From NCBI GenBank assembly GCA_015680685.1, contig MNCI01029388.1, forward strand, positions 236,165-300,164: a DNA stretch of 64,000 bases. The letters are read 5' to 3'. Below are positions 1 through 12,276 of this stretch, piece after piece. How positions within the stretch are numbered: the first letter of the stretch is position 1; every line of letters begins with the position of its first letter. This DNA comes from Gnetum montanum (lineage: Eukaryota > Streptophyta > Gnetopsida > Gnetales > Gnetaceae). A model generated the notes under the pieces. It worked only from the letters and a program-made list of their open reading frames with translations. It made no database searches and had not been told where the DNA came from. A program made the position numbers and the translations under genes.

Positions 1-1080
1 GTATAGCCCCTTGTGTAGTTCATGGTTAATGTGACTTAGTAGATCCCATTCCAAGTCCGACCTCAAACAAACCACTTCCAGTGACTTTGCATTAACGCAT
101 TCGGCCAATTCATCCCCTTGAAGTAGCAATAATGCCTTCACCAAAGAGCCCCACCATTCCGATGAAACGAAGGAGGAGAGAATGGGAAGCAATAAGGGCC
201 TTAGTTAGAAGGAACATTTTTATTTTAGTTCCATAACCAATGTTTGTAGCCTGAATGATTATTTCATCTAAGGGGCATGCTTTGAATTCTAACTATTTTT
301 TTATGTGTTTATGCTTGAGAACCACACCACGTAAAGACTTTGTTATTTTTATTTGCTCAACTTCCCAATAGTTGAGTAACGTTGAAACGGTAAGAAAACT
401 TAAGAAGAAACCATCCAAGCACCCAAGAGAATGGCCAACACAAATGCATCCAGTTTCCTTGAAGTCATACCCTTTTCAATCCTTGAGTCCTTGTTTAGTT
501 TGAGAAATGCCTAGTCACCGATTCGTTATAGTTCTTATTATGAAAGGAACTGTACATTTCCAAGCCAAGAGAGACCATATAAATTTGTGGATGAATGGAT
601 GAAGTGAAATCATTGCCTGCTATATCAAAAGAAACATACCTTAGTATAAACATCATGAATTAAAGGTAAAAACCAAACATTAGCAATCAATATAAAAACA
701 GTTCATACCATCATGAAGAACATTTATTGGGTGACAAAATTACAAGATGGATCACACACACACACAAGAAATGAAAAAGGTATGAACGATGTTGTAAAAC
801 AAAAGTAGGAAAAGTTAAAGAAATTTGTAAAACAAAAATGTGTAAAACAAAAACTTAAAAAGAACTGAGGGCCCCAAATGATTAGCATAGGTGGCCATCT
901 CCCCCATGACTGAATGGAAAGGAAGAGATCCAAAATAATGAGCTCATGTTTGAATTTCTTAGAAGTGTCCAACTTCTCCCAATTGATGTTCTTAGATTAA
1001 AGGGTGGAAGTTAGTGATGCTCATATTCCAATGTATCTATGCCTTCGTTGTTGGCATGAGTTGTTCCCCCAGTTCATTCC
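1..1080 (-). other. 3' non-coding tail of copy A (partial)
   Basis: There is no long open frame. The sequence is homologous to 20970-21880 of copy B and 57255-58440 of copy D. It contains an A-rich segment (about 790-865) with about four TGTAAAACAAAAA-like repeats and a short CA run at about 755-768. Conservation between copies despite no coding content suggests a structural or RNA role in the element, or simply recent shared ancestry. Confidence 0.7.
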
Positions 1081-1091
1081 ATGCATGTTGG

Positions 1092-1885
1092 TCAGTTGCT
1101 CTTTCGACTAACTATCAACCACAGGGTGTCCACTTGTTGTGTGGTTGCTACATACAAGTATCTGTGTCTCAAATTTTCTAGGGCACACCTGTTGCATGGA
1201 GGAGATGCGGAGCATTCCTCCATGTCATCACCCGATGAGTCACTATATGTGATGCATGGAACTTTCTTCATCTTGATCTTTCCATAAATGTTTACCTTAG
1301 ATATTTCCAAGGAAAGTCGCAAATTCCTAAGCATGCATCTATTGTGCTTAGCCATGCCCTTCACATTATAATTGGGAAGTCCCCTTTGTCATTGTTAACT
1401 TCTATCACCAGGAAATCAGCTGGGTATGACCAACCACACACAGTGGTAACGATGTCCTTCACCAATCCTAAGGGGATGGTGATGGACTGGTCAGCTAGCT
1501 CTAGTTGAATGTTGCTCTTCTTAAGTTGGGGCAGGTTCCAGGCTTGATACATTTCTCATGAAATTAAGTTGACTCCGGAACCTAAGTCAAGAAGAGCCTT
1601 ATGTGGTTCCTTCCCAGTGACTTGGAGGTAGATTAAGGAACTTCCAGGGTAAGATAGTTTCCTAGGAAGGTGGCCTACCTTGATCCAGTCAGTTACGGTA
1701 TGTGTTAACATAACTGTCTGCGTCAAGCTCTGTTGTTGGACTGAAGGGGGCTCCGAAGCCTTATGTGTCAGAGGAGTGATCACAGACTCAACCACTTGTG
1801 GTTGTGAGAGCTTGTCTAGGCTTTTGGTTCTGAAGAAAGGTCTTCTCTTTTTGCGGTTGTCAGAACTAGCAGTGGGTTGAATGAT
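1092..1885 (-). pseudogene. Degenerate aspartic protease region of copy A
   Basis: This retropepsin-like domain would cut the gag polyprotein. It shows KALLDLGSGVNLIS, matching the DSGS active-site loop but with the serine replaced by leucine, then after a stop IQLELADQSITIPLG, and GDFPIIMGRAWLS, equivalent to the conserved ILGR region. The downstream part (1364-1092) has VPCITYSDSSGDDMEE and a cysteine-bearing stretch CNRCALENL that is conserved in B and D. Stops near 1553 and 1360 split the frame. Copy C has the same domain followed by reverse transcriptase; here the non-coding tail follows instead. Confidence 0.75.
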
Positions 1886-2189
1886 TACAGCTCTCGTAGC
1901 ATTACATTGCTATGATTAAGTGGGGAGTTCCTCTTGCATTGTTGGAGCAGGAGGTATGGGAACAACCAATGGAAGAGGTGCAGATGGATTAGGAGGATGG
2001 TATGGATGTGGAGTGTCTCCTGGAGGAGAAGGAGTCCTTCTAAAGTACTCCCAAACTTGGTAGTAACACCCCCCCGTTGTGTGACCCATGGAGTCACTTG
2101 GAGAAATTGGTTGATGCACGTAGTATCCATATGGGTCGGGTTGCCGGTAAGGGTATTGTTGTTTCAGCGATGGCATCCCCCATGACTAT

Positions 2190-4249
2190 GGGTATTGCCA
2201 CTGCTGATGTTGTTTGATGGGTTGTGGTGGAGTTCCACTTGGATAGTATGTCAATGGTTTGTGGAACTGTGTTGGGTTACCTTGGGGATAAGGTAACCTT
2301 CGGGGTGTCTGTCGTCTGTTGAGTCTCAGGTTGAGTGCATACATCCCAGACTCTTGTAAATGTGAGATGACTGGACAACATCCCTTAGGATGGTCATAGT
2401 GGCAGATCTCACATCCACTATCATCATCTATGTCTGAATTCATAACCTCATCGGAGATAGTTATTTTCCCCTTACCCTTGTCATGTGTAGGGCCTAAATC
2501 TCTCTACTTTTTCTTGTCCTTGTCACTACTTCATTCCTCCTTAGACTCCTCTATGATTTTCAAGACCAATTCAAGTCTACTATCCAAGGAGTCCTATATC
2601 TGATCTACCTTAGCCGCCACTTCTGCTGTTAGCTTCTGAAATGGCAAGGTTTTCCTATTCACCAACTCTTCGAGTGGTGACTCATCCTCTTCATCACAAA
2701 ATCTCACTCCCTTCTTTTGAAAGGAGGGATCACAGTTATATTCTTCCGCACTTTCTCTTTTTCGTAGCTCCCCTTCTTCTTTGGCTACTTGTTCCAACAA
2801 GCGATGAATTTCATGGGATCTAAGTTTTGATAGTCTCCCTTGGGTATAAGTCCTAGGGGTTCTCCTAGTTTCATACCTTAGCCCATCTACGAGATGGTGA
2901 AGTTGATCCAGTTGTGCATAACCATGGCCCAGACTACGATGTAACAATGCATAATAGTAGCCCATGGCAGCATCCAAGGGTTCATGAGTACCTTGCTTCC
3001 ATCCTTGGATTTGCTTACGTAAATTAGACACTTTGGAGTACGTCTGATATTTATCGTTAAAGAGTTCTAACATCATACTCCACCTCCTAATGGTTTCCAG
3101 TTCTAAGGACCAGTACCAACTCTCTACTTTCTTTATGAGTGTCCTGGGAAACAACTTCAATTTCTACCACTTTTTCTCTATGTTTTGCAAGGTGCATGCA
3201 TCGTGGAATGCCTGTAAATGATTTTGTGAATCCGCATTGTATCCCCCTTCAAAGCGTGGGATATTGTTCATGTCTAAGCGCTTGATTCAACTGTCCTTTT
3301 GATGCCTTGTTGGGATTCTCATAGCCTCTGTTATATTTAGCATGTTTCGGGTGGCAAATAGGGGTTCGTCATGATCATCTCTTTCATGAAGTCTATGATG
3401 TCTACGTTGTTCCCTACTTTCCCTTCATTCATGTGTTGATTCTCTTGATTGCCCTTGTCCTCTCTCTTAACTCTCTCGTCGAGGTCTCTCATTTTGCTTA
3501 CACTTATCCTCTCCATTATGCTCTTAATGATTACACCCTAATGTGGAAGGAGAGGGTGAATGATGTGATGAAGGTGAAGAAGAAGGAGAACCATCGCCAT
3601 GATGATGTTTCTTACCTTCTCTTCTGTGGCTTCGGCCCTGATCATGATGATGATCTGAGTGCTTGTCCTTGCCATGTGTTGTTGTTCCCTCAGTGAACAG
3701 CCAGTGCTCATGGGGATCAGAACCAGGGTTGCGTATCATGGAGCGTAGGTTCTGATACCCCACCTCCTCACTATTGTTAGGAGGGGCAACATATTTCGAT
3801 AGAGAACTAGTTATAACTGGTTCACCATCTCCAGTTTCACTTAATACGTGCGGGACCTCTTTGCCCTTCAACATTGTATGGTGGCTCTCCTACCTTCAGT
3901 CCATTAAACGTTGTGTGGATGTGGGATGGTAATCCCTCTTGTCAAAATCTGCTGCAATGTATTCTGTGTATAATTTCGTCATGCTTATCTATGCCAGAGC
4001 ACGGAGAAGCATGTTGGGAACTGCATGATCTGGAGGTAATACTATGTTACCTTGCAAGTCTCTCCAGTGCATCTATTCATCCTGATGGAGGATAAAAGTA
4101 AAATTGGGTATATACTCATCGGGATAAGTATATACCACCCTATATTGTTGAGGAACTGGCTGATTTTGGTTATGTGTTTTCGACTACCGACTGTTTCTAG
4201 TATGATCCCTAGGTGGTATAATGCTCTTGTGAGAAGAAGAAGAAGATAT
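2190..4249 (-). pseudogene. Degenerate gag gene of copy A
   Basis: This encodes a retrotransposon capsid precursor, broken by stops and frameshifts. The start codon used by D and B has become ATA (minus strand, 4249-4247). Best-kept pieces: 3874-3524, a charged His/Ser/Arg-rich segment (runs such as SDHHHD and SPSSSPSSHHS); 3160-2594, the capsid domain with FPRTLIKK, WSMMLELFNDKY, EPLDAAMGYYYALLH and LHHLVDGLRYETRRT; and 2443-2186, which holds CEICHYDHPKGC. That last motif fits C-x2-C-x3-H-x3-C, a spacing variant of the retroviral CCHC zinc knuckle, and only this copy still has all four ligands. A proline/tyrosine-rich tail follows (2176-1916). The match to gag is by motif and by position between primer site and protease. 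Confidence 0.8.
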
Positions 4250-4370
4250 TGTGTCTTATCGATGTGCTATTTAACCATTATATAATTTTTTTTAATTAAC
4301 CCTAAGGTTTTTTTAAGCTCCCAACAATGTGAGTGATTTCCTATGTTCTACTTAGCGCACAAATACTTAG

Positions 4371-4388
4371 TCCCCGACAACAGCGCCA
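4371..4388 (-). other. Primer binding site of copy A, tRNA-Asp type
   Basis: The plus-strand bases TCCCCGACAACAGCGCCA differ at two places from the known 3' end of plant tRNA-Asp including CCA. The site is one base from the LTR end, where a minus-strand primer site should be. Athila-type gypsy elements are known to use tRNA-Asp. Confidence 0.8.
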
Positions 4389-4389
4389 A

Positions 4390-5220
4390 TGATGAGTGGC
4401 GAGGTACCCCTACACTCAACCATACGAATACAAGCGTAACACGTGTGATCTAGTTGAACTCTACAGACTAAGTGCCTACATGCCTCATCGAACACTTAAG
4501 GTTAATTATTCGCTGTCTTCCTAGACTTACTTGTATTTGTCATGGTATATGGTTAAGTAAGTCTAAGGTATATGATTTTTATGTCTTTTCTATTTTTATC
4601 TCCTATGCTAATAAGGTGAAAGGTAAAGAGATTAATTAACTAATTTTAACTAACTAGCTAAGTCTTAATTAACCTAGTGCCAGCATTCGTTCACACCCTG
4701 AACCGATGCAACCTTGGTTACCAAACGCTAGTCGTTGCTAGGATCACCAAGCGTAATGCACGTGCTCGAAGCGGTCATACTGAGGCACTTAACTAGGAGA
4801 GAAGGGTTGAGAGGGATTTAATAACTAATAAATCAATTAAATGATAAATAGTAAATAATAATAAATAAATTCCTAATTAGCCTATTCCATGCACTACAAG
4901 GTTTATCCAAGAAGTTCATCTTTATTGTCATACACAAACATGTGTTTAGGTACAATATTTGCTCGAATAAAGATACATTCACTTTGGAGCTCCTACTGCG
5001 GGCACATGGAAAATATTCTATCTCTGGAGGGATCAAACTACCAGAGTTTCGCTACATTCTAGGCCTAGAATTAGAAACAAGGGAGAGTCACCTCTTATTT
5101 ATAGATATGACTGTGCACTACGATATTGCGTACGCGATATCGTAGGGGAAGAAGTGATATTGTGACAGATGCAATATCACATACGCAATATCGCGGCCCA
5201 TGTGATATCATGTCCCATCA
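4390..5220 (-). repeat. 5' LTR of copy A (831 bp)
   Basis: The plus-strand reading starts TGATGAGTGGCGAGG and ends CCCATCA, the same ends as the LTRs of B and D with one change at the far end. It sits next to the tRNA-Asp primer site at 4371-4388. On the minus strand it holds palindromic GATATC-containing motifs near its start (plus-strand 5117-5215) and a TATA-like CTATAAATAAGAGG around 5090-5108. Confidence 0.88.
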
Positions 5221-5729
5221 ATGCTAATCATTGAAAATATAAAATTAACTCTAGACATTAAGAACATCAAAGATGATGTTAAAATTTCCAAGTTAGGATT
5301 AATATAGGAGATGATGCTGAATTTTGAAATTGAAACTTGTAAAGGAAGCAACCAGAAATTATTGTCATAAGTAATATAAGATAAGTTTGGGATATGTTAG
5401 AGATGATAACTAGAAAAAACATTGGTGATGATGCAAAACATCAAAAATAGGATCTTTGAAGATGACTTGAGTCATTAAAGATATAAAATGTACCTAAAAC
5501 TATAACTTCTATAAAAAAAATCCAAAGTAGATACAACACCCTTGCATGTGGTGAATCTAACAAAGTGATTATTGGTGATACTTGTGTTGAAGCTTTAAGC
5601 TACTATGAGGTTGCATATCCCTAGGATTCCACATTTTGATCTTCTTGTAAGCATATTTGAACATTTATAGAATCTATGGATTTCACTAAATTTGTCCCCA
5701 TTAGCTCTCCCAGCACCTACTAAGTGTTG
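5221..5729. other. Flank of copy A, no recognisable gene
   Basis: AT-rich DNA between the copy A LTR and a dispersed repeat. Short ATGATG-rich phrases recur (AAAGATGATGTT, GGAGATGATGCTG) but there is no protein match or clear tandem unit. Confidence 0.5.
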
Positions 5730-6910
5730 GTGATCATTTGGGATCAAACCACCAACGTCTCCAAACAAGCTTTAGGTGTTTGTTAGTCTCTAGTAATACC
5801 AATGCCCAAATACCTCCAAATAGACTTAGTAGTATGAAAAAAACTAATCATGAGTATGTGTTTGTTTTTGCAAATATTGAGATGGTTGGGTTATGCATGA
5901 AACTATAATTGGATTTCATAAAAGAAATTCAGCTAACTTTGTCAAATACTATGAGTTGTTGAAGGTTCCTATTTTTTCTAATCAATTAGTCTATAAAGTA
6001 CCTATATTACGTTACTTGTAACAAATAAAATTTTGAAAAAATATTTGAGTACAATTCTAACAATCTACTTCTAATTTTCCCTAGAGAGAAAGTTCCACAA
6101 GAAAACTAGAAATAGAGCAAGATTCAATAGACTTAGAAACAAAAAGAAAAGAAAGCAGATTTATGTAAAATCTCAAATATTTAAGCAAGATAAATTAATA
6201 TGAGTTAACACTTTGCAATAAAGCTATTCCTAATTCAATAACTATGAATTATTTAAATTTTCTAAGCTCAACAAGCAATTTCATATAATCTTATTATACT
6301 ACCAAAAATCACTACATAAACAACAAAGTACGAGTCTTTATTTTGGCTACTTAATATATGTCAAAGATTGCATTCAATAGAGCTTTTAAAAGATTTGACA
6401 ATCTCTTGATTGAAATACCAAGTTAATACACTGTAAAAATAAAGAAGCTATTTCAGTTCCATCAAAATACCAAAGATTTTCCTAGGTTCTCAATGCTCAA
6501 GACAAGCAATTTTGTTAAGAAATTACGATTAAATTTCTCTTGAGGTTTTTCAACAACATAATCTCTTCTATGAAAAATCTTAATAGAAGTATAATATTGT
6601 GCAAAAACAGAGCTATAAAAGCAACCTAGAAAAAATCCCAAAATTAAATGCCAAACATGATACTATCTAAACTATTAGCTAAGTAACTAAAAAAATGGGA
6701 AAAAATGAACTTACAGACTTAAAAAAAAGTATCTAAATTGATAAATTAAGAAGCCATCTTACATGCCAAACATGATACTATCTAAACTATTAGCTAAGCA
6801 ACTAAAATAAAATGGGAAGAAATGAACTCACAGAATTAAAATAAAGTAGCCAAATTGATAAATCAACATGCCATATTACAACCTTTAATATCCTCTTCTT
6901 GAGTTGAAGC
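5730..6910 (+). repeat. Dispersed repeat R1, copy 1
   Basis: About 1.2 kb that aligns by eye, on the opposite strand, with 36390-37530. Shared landmarks are GAGATGGTTGGGTT, AACTAGAAATAGAG, ACAACAAAGTAC and ACTATCTAAACTATTAGCTA. The first 300 bp are coding-like in the other copy (see 37164-37526); here the frame is broken. Positions 6648-6762 and 6763-6877 are a 115 bp tandem duplication (starting ATGCCAAACATGATAC) that the other copy lacks. The identity of the family is unknown. Confidence 0.65.
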
Positions 6911-7109
6911 AAAATCCTTATTATACAATGATAGTAATCCCAATGATGTTGTTGGTGCCTCTTGCATCAAGGCCTACCTATCGGCAAACGTCGTGAATAC
7001 CTTGGGATTCCAAACCCTAATTGCCCTCCCTATGGAGGTCCTAATGATTTTGTCCACGTTTTTTGACATTGCCCTTTCACTCAATCTTCATGGGAGTGGG
7101 TTTCTAAAG

Positions 7110-7350
7110 TTTTTCCTTTGTGCAATTTTTCCCATGAGGATATCTTGTTCGGCTTTCTGGCCACCCCCTCTATTGACCTTCAGTTTCTTTGGAAAGTTAT
7201 TAGGCCCCTCATTCTTTACTATATATGGAAGCGCAGATGCACTGCTCTTTTCTAGAACACTAATTCGTCCAACTCTAACCATTTAGCTATTATGGAAAAA
7301 TCTCAAATTCTTCGCCTTGTGCATTTCCAAATTTTATCTCATACTTCTAA
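7110..7350 (+). pseudogene. Possible LINE reverse-transcriptase tail fragment
   Basis: In one plus frame the translation reads EDILFGFLATPSIDLQFLWK then VIRPLILYYIWKRRCTALF, a stop, and HLAIMEKSQILRLVHFQI. The pattern RPLILYYIWKxRC resembles the zinc-binding tail found after plant non-LTR (LINE) reverse transcriptases. The piece is short, has a stop and has no flanking reverse transcriptase, so the call is tentative. The rest of 6911-7110 shows nothing recognisable. Confidence 0.3.
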
Positions 7351-8125
7351 GTTAAAGTTGGATACTAATCAGTTGTTTTATTATTTGCAGCCTCGGAGCA
7401 GATACACCAACTCGTGCACTCTTCCCAATCTCGATCTGCTACATCAGAGTGTGTTATCATAATTTTGAGCATTTTTGGCTCTTTGTTGTTCTCCTGGTCT
7501 TATTAACTCGCAGTTTTTATTGATTCCCAACATAAGGTTGCTCTTTGGAATGTACTCCCACACCCTGTGAAGGATTATGTATCAAGATGTTTTTCTTCAA
7601 CATCCGCATTTGTCATNNNNNAGAATAGTCTCATTTGGATAGGGACATCTAACATTTTGAAATAGTAAATCAAATTGAAAAATTAGAAAAAAAATTTTAA
7701 AAACTATCTTTGAAATTCAAAAATACAATAGGTAATTAAAAAACTAAAATTTTAAATTTATTCAATTTATTTTTCAATTTTATTTAATTATTCAATTTTA
7801 AATTTATTTTTCTAAAATTTTCATTTTACTATTTTCCTTTTAAATTTTATAAATATTGCAATTTCATGTATTGATTTCTTTAAAAAATATTTTTTAAAAT
7901 AGCATATATTAATGTTTTTTTCTTTGTTAAAAAAATTATTATGCAATATTTCTTTTCCTTTTACTTAATTTTATAGCTTTATTTTAACATTTATATTTTG
8001 TAATTTTTTATGTTATGAGTGAATTCTCCTCTGCCCCTAGCCGACCAACTACATGTCACTTTACATTAAGGAAACAAAGAGTTTCATGTTTTCCAAGTTT
8101 TATTCCTAGGAGAACTTAGACTAGG
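7351..8125. other. AT-rich spacer with assembly gap
   Basis: Includes a run of five n at 7617-7621. From about 7640 to 8020 the DNA is almost only A and T, with homopolymer stretches; no gene is visible. Confidence 0.6.
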
Positions 8126-9660
8126 ATGGCAACCAATAAACCCCCAGCTCCCTTGGTAAGCAACCACTTTAACTTTGCTAATTATCATGACATCCCAAAA
8201 TCACTCCAGAACATAAACTTGTTCTATGACCCCACAATCCTTACTAGTGATGCTTGCCAACATATATAATGTTTCGAAACCTTACTAGGGATCCATAACA
8301 TTGTACAAAATGACATAGCATGTAAGGTATTTGTGACAAATTTTAGGAGCAAAGACCCCCAATGGTTTTTGATGCTCCCTAATACCTCCATCAACTCATG
8401 GAAAGAATTCAAAAATAAGTTCTTGGTCCAATTTGACAAGTTCACTAGCCTATCCATAGCATCAAGCAATTTCACAAGCTTGAGGAAAATACCTAGAGAA
8501 AATGTCTAGGATTACAACCTAAGATTTTTTCACTAGCTTGCCTATGTATCAAATGAGATGTATTTGCAACCTAATCGCATCCTCAATTTTTACTTGTCCA
8601 CCATCGATCCATTCTTTGCCTATACCATCAAATCTAATCCCAACATAATAGAAATACGAGTGATGGCTAAATAAATGAAGTTAGAACAAATTACCCTCAT
8701 AAATAGCATCCAAACCCAATTTAGGATGATGAACATTAGAAATCGTATGCAATCTAACCCTCTACCCCTACCAACTTTCCCAATGACCAACACTATGTTT
8801 CAGACTTCTTCTTCCTTTCAACTAACTCAACCTTCATACAATAATTTTTAAGCTCCCACATCTTCTTCATTCCTAACATCTAACACTCGTTTGAATGATG
8901 ACCAATCAAATGCCTTAATTCAATCCATCATAAACCAAACAAGATATCTAATCCTATTGAACCCTCAACTCAAACTCAAAACCAGATGACCCAAATATTA
9001 ACTTCACTGTAAAAAATTTCAAATGAAGTAGTTGAATTAAAATGGAACAACAACAAGGGTCATATACAATTTGAGAAGCCTCATACATCAATCAATGATG
9101 ATTATTGTCATCTCCATAACACTAGGCAACATTCTGAGAGGACTTGTCCTCAATTCTTAACATTATATGGTGATAATGCCTAGAGTCAACAAAATGGAAA
9201 ACCCCCTGTTATGGTCCTTAATGTACCTTATGAAAAAAACTAAAGAGGTTTTCTCATTAGAACAAGTTATGCTAAGCAACCCCAACCCACATAATACTCG
9301 CTATTGTAGACTTAGCAACATTGTAAACACCACACAATAACAAACTAGGAATAATCCTTATACTTTTCTAAACAAAAGAGTTCCTAGTCAAAACAATACA
9401 TATAACCAAACTAGGCCATCCCAAGTAAACACCCCACAATGGCCAAACTCCCCTTCTCTACCTAGAAGAACCCCACCTCAACAGGAAGCCAAAGACATAC
9501 ATAAGACTTATGATCTAGTTGAGGACTTAAAAAGAGTTAAAGCCAACATCTTGATGTATGATCTCCTACACTTTAACAAAATAAAAGAGGTGATTTAGAA
9601 TATAGTTCATACGGCTAAAATCGAAAAACAAAAATCCCCAATCCTCAAAAGGCAAGTTCA
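8126..9660 (+). pseudogene. Degenerate gag of Tat-like element F
   Basis: An ATG at 8126 opens MATNKPPAPLVSNHFNFANY in a frame that runs with a few stops. It includes KDPQWFLMLPNTSINSWKEF followed by KNKFLVQFDKFTSLS, the typical plant gypsy gag pattern (W-F-x-x-L-P ... I-x-S-W ... F-x-x-x-F). Further on (about 9090-9160) YCHLHNTRQHSERTCPQF looks like the modified C-x2-H...H-x4-C zinc-binding motif seen in some Tat/Ogre-type gags. Several in-frame stops show that it is dead. It lies directly before a protease remnant on the same strand. Confidence 0.7.
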
Positions 9661-9712
9661 CTTTGCAAAAAATCCTAACACATTATTAGTACAGAACACA
9701 AACAATTTCATG

Positions 9713-10159
9713 ATGAGAAAGAAAGAGAAACCTCCTTTCCTAACAACTCTAATTATTTTAGGAAAAAATGTTCATAATTATTTGATGGATTCTAGAGCAA
9801 CCATTAGTGTCATGTCACTCAAGGTATGTAAAACTTTAGGAGCATAGAGGCTACCACAAGCAAGAAGTGTAATACAACTCAATGGGTCTAACGTACCTGT
9901 AGTAGGATCATTGAAAGGAGTGAAAGTACAACTTAAGAAATACCCTACATTTACATGTTATACAGATATCTTAGTAGTAGACATGTCATCCACTTATGAT
10001 GTGCTCTTATCTAGAACTTTTGGAGCCAATTTTGGAGGCTTCTTTAGATCATATTTCTCAGAATTATCAATCCCTATCAAAGGAAAATCCAAATACATGG
10101 TCATACCAAGAGAGCCTTTCTACAAACAAGTAGTTACAACCTTTGATCAACAAAATTGA
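9713..10159 (+). pseudogene. Retropepsin-like protease remnant of element F
   Basis: The frame reads NYLMDSRATISVMSLKVCKT, matching the D-S-G-A active-site loop of retrotransposon proteases but with arginine in place of glycine. After one stop it continues to YTDILVVDMSSTYDVLLSRT, equivalent to the ILGR flap region. The last part is open (9911-10159). The catalytic aspartate remains, but the altered loop and the stop make function unlikely. Confidence 0.7.
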
Positions 10160-10399
10160 TCTTTGGAAAATCAAAAGACTAATATTTATATTGAAGTTAT
10201 TGAGGTTGAGTGTGGCAAACATGTTATAAATGACCATGTGAGTAAAATTACAAAAATAAATCCTTTTTCTCATACAAATTCCACCTAATCCTATCAAACT
10301 TCTAGAGAAGATGAAGAAATCCATGAAGATGCCTTACCTTATCATCAACATGATGGATTTCTTCTAAGTGATCCACCACCTTTAAGGAAGGACAAAGAT

Positions 10400-10640
10400 A
10401 TAAATGAGATCCCAACCATCAAAATGTTAAGAGGTGTTCCTACAAAATATGTATTCAACAACTTACAAAGACCTAGACCTGTTAAACCTAAGATTGGAAC
10501 TTATATGAAAGAAGAACTTCATGAACTTCTAGGATCTAAAATTATTCATCTTATGAAATATTCAAATTTAGTGCCTAATAGAAAACAAACAAGCTAATTA
10601 AGATTACATCTTGATTTTCATAATCTTAATCATCGAAAAA
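10400..10640 (+). pseudogene. Start of reverse transcriptase of element F
   Basis: After an acidic linker, the translation has IPTIKMLRGVPTKYVFNNLQ, KPKIGTYMKEELHELLGSK, NLVPNRKQTS, then a stop and LRLHLDFHNLNH. This matches the opening of Tat/Ogre-type reverse transcriptases (a valine-proline-lysine segment and then a V-D-F-R-D-L-N-like motif). The palm with the catalytic YxDD is absent: the next recognisable sequence, starting within about 40 bp, is the integrase tail. Confidence 0.6.
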
Positions 10641-10649
10641 TTGTTAAGA

Positions 10650-10912
10650 GATAGCTTGACAAGAAACATGTAGGTAAAGCCTTTAAGATAGGAGATCTAG
10701 TCCTGAAAAGAGGTAGAGCATTTGATCAAACTAGTCTACAAAGTAAGTTCTCTCTTATGTGGTCAAGTCCATTCTAAGTTACAAATGTCACTAGCCCTAA
10801 TGTATACAGAATTGCTAACGTGCACGGATATAAGTTACCTAGAAATTTTAATGCATTTCATTTTAAGCATTTCTACTCAGGTGACCCACGTGGACACCTA
10901 GTAGATCCTTAG
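10650..10912 (+). pseudogene. Integrase C-terminal remnant of element F
   Basis: The translation gives GKAFKIGDLVLKRGRAFDQT, then SKFSLMWSSPF, a stop, VTNVTSPNVYRIANVHGYKL and NAFHFKHFYSGDPRGHLVDP, with a final stop at 10910-10912. GDLVLK...WSSPF...NAFHFKHFY is the usual C-terminal domain of plant gypsy integrases. It follows the start of reverse transcriptase directly, so most of reverse transcriptase, all RNase H and the integrase core have been deleted from this element. Confidence 0.72.
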
Positions 10913-11617
10913 TTACATGTTGTCTTTTCCCTCGCCATGCATTTCATTTGTATATAGTTACATTTACATATTTTCTTTGCCTTTCATCATCTCTTTCTTA
11001 GTCTATTAGCTTTGATTTGGTTTTTGCTTTTCATATGATTTTAATAATCATTGCAGTTGTTTGAGTTACTAGGCATGGTCATGATAACACCATTGGAAAA
11101 TAATGTAAGCATAATGCTTTATATGATATATCCTATTACTATTACATAAACTTTCCTTTATATTATTATTTCAATAATGCTATGTTTTTTCCCAATCTTT
11201 TTCAAGGTTTTTGTTTTATTGGTTATGTTGGATTGTGGACGATGGGATTTATGCTAACTTATCTTGTAATCATCATGATCATGTGAGTGTAGGATATGTG
11301 ACATTAGAGAATGGTTAGCCACAATCACTAGGTGACTTTGGAAAATGTCATTTTTCCCTCTCCTATGCCCCAGCCCTCAAGTGTGATGATCTGTGGTTAC
11401 CTTGTGAGCAACAAGGTGATGTGTGTTCATCTCCGATTGAGAACCCTTAGCTACCTAGATGCTATCAAATTGTAATTAAAGGCACATACATGAGAGTTGA
11501 ACTACACCATGGGAAAAGTTCCAAAAAGATTGTGTTCTTTGGCAGTGTAGTAATCAGCCAGACTCATGTTGGAATTCCTACCTTAAGAATGAAGTACACC
11601 ATGAGCAAAGTTTCCTC

Positions 11618-11662
<45 letters not shown>

Positions 11663-12276
11663 AGGACCATGTTCATGGGGTAGTGTAATAAGTTCTTGAG
11701 TGTGATGGGGTTCAACAGCTATCCTCACACTCAAAAACCATATTTTCCCTTTTGAACATATTTTCCCAAAATTCAAAAAAAAAAAAGAAAACAAATAATC
11801 CCTTTCACTCATTCCCTTTTTTAAAAGAAAGAAAAAAGTCCCAAGAAAAAATCCAAAAGTTGTGGCTAGCCATGATCTAACATAAACCAATCCTCCTCAT
11901 TAAGTTTAGTATAGCTCTCATGCTCAAAGTAATCCATATACTTTTGACTTTTACCTTGTGAGAAGATTGGGAATGCAATCTTAGTTATACATTTTAATTA
12001 TATATATACCTATGTAGTTAAAATTATGATAAATAATGAATTATATATTTGGATTTTAATTAAATAAGATGGTGTGGAAAGTGTGGCAGATGCCTAATTC
12101 TTTCTTGATTATATGGTTATCTTTAATCATGTTTATATTAGTATTGTTCACTTTTAAATTTTAATTTGTCTATTTTGTGATCTTTTCGATCATCTATCTA
12201 TTGCATCTCCATTTTAAAGTTTCTATGGTTTTGTTGCTCGTTGCACTTGCATGCAATTTCTAGTTTGGGGGCTAAG
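10913..12276 (+). other. 3' non-coding part of element F with (AG)n microsatellite
   Basis: No coding sequence is recognised. (AG)n at 11621-11659. A purine-rich TAGTTTGGGGGCTAAG at 12261-12276 has the look of a plant gypsy polypurine tract, and the TGTTGATGCC that follows could be the start of an LTR, but no second LTR was found to confirm it. Confidence 0.4.
11621..11659. repeat. (AG)n microsatellite
   Basis: About 19 uninterrupted AG units. Confidence 0.97.

Larger units (their letters stand above)
1..5220 (-). mobile_element. Copy A: gag-protease LTR retrotransposon, left-truncated by window
   Basis: Read on the minus strand the order is LTR (5220-4390), tRNA-Asp primer site, gag, protease and a long 3' non-coding tail that runs off the left edge. 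The same order and sequence appear in copies B (16594-23682) and D (55281-62738), which set the boundaries. Position 1 matches copy D near 57255, so roughly 1.8 kb (rest of tail plus second LTR) should lie outside the window. No reverse transcriptase, RNase H or integrase lies between protease and tail. The target duplication cannot be tested because one LTR is missing. The family is Ty3/gypsy, probably Athila-like, from the tRNA-Asp primer and the gag and pol similarity to copy C. Confidence 0.85.

Noticed and set aside
10067-10324. Minus-strand 85-codon frame
   Set aside because: Shadow of the plus-strand protease remnant of element F.
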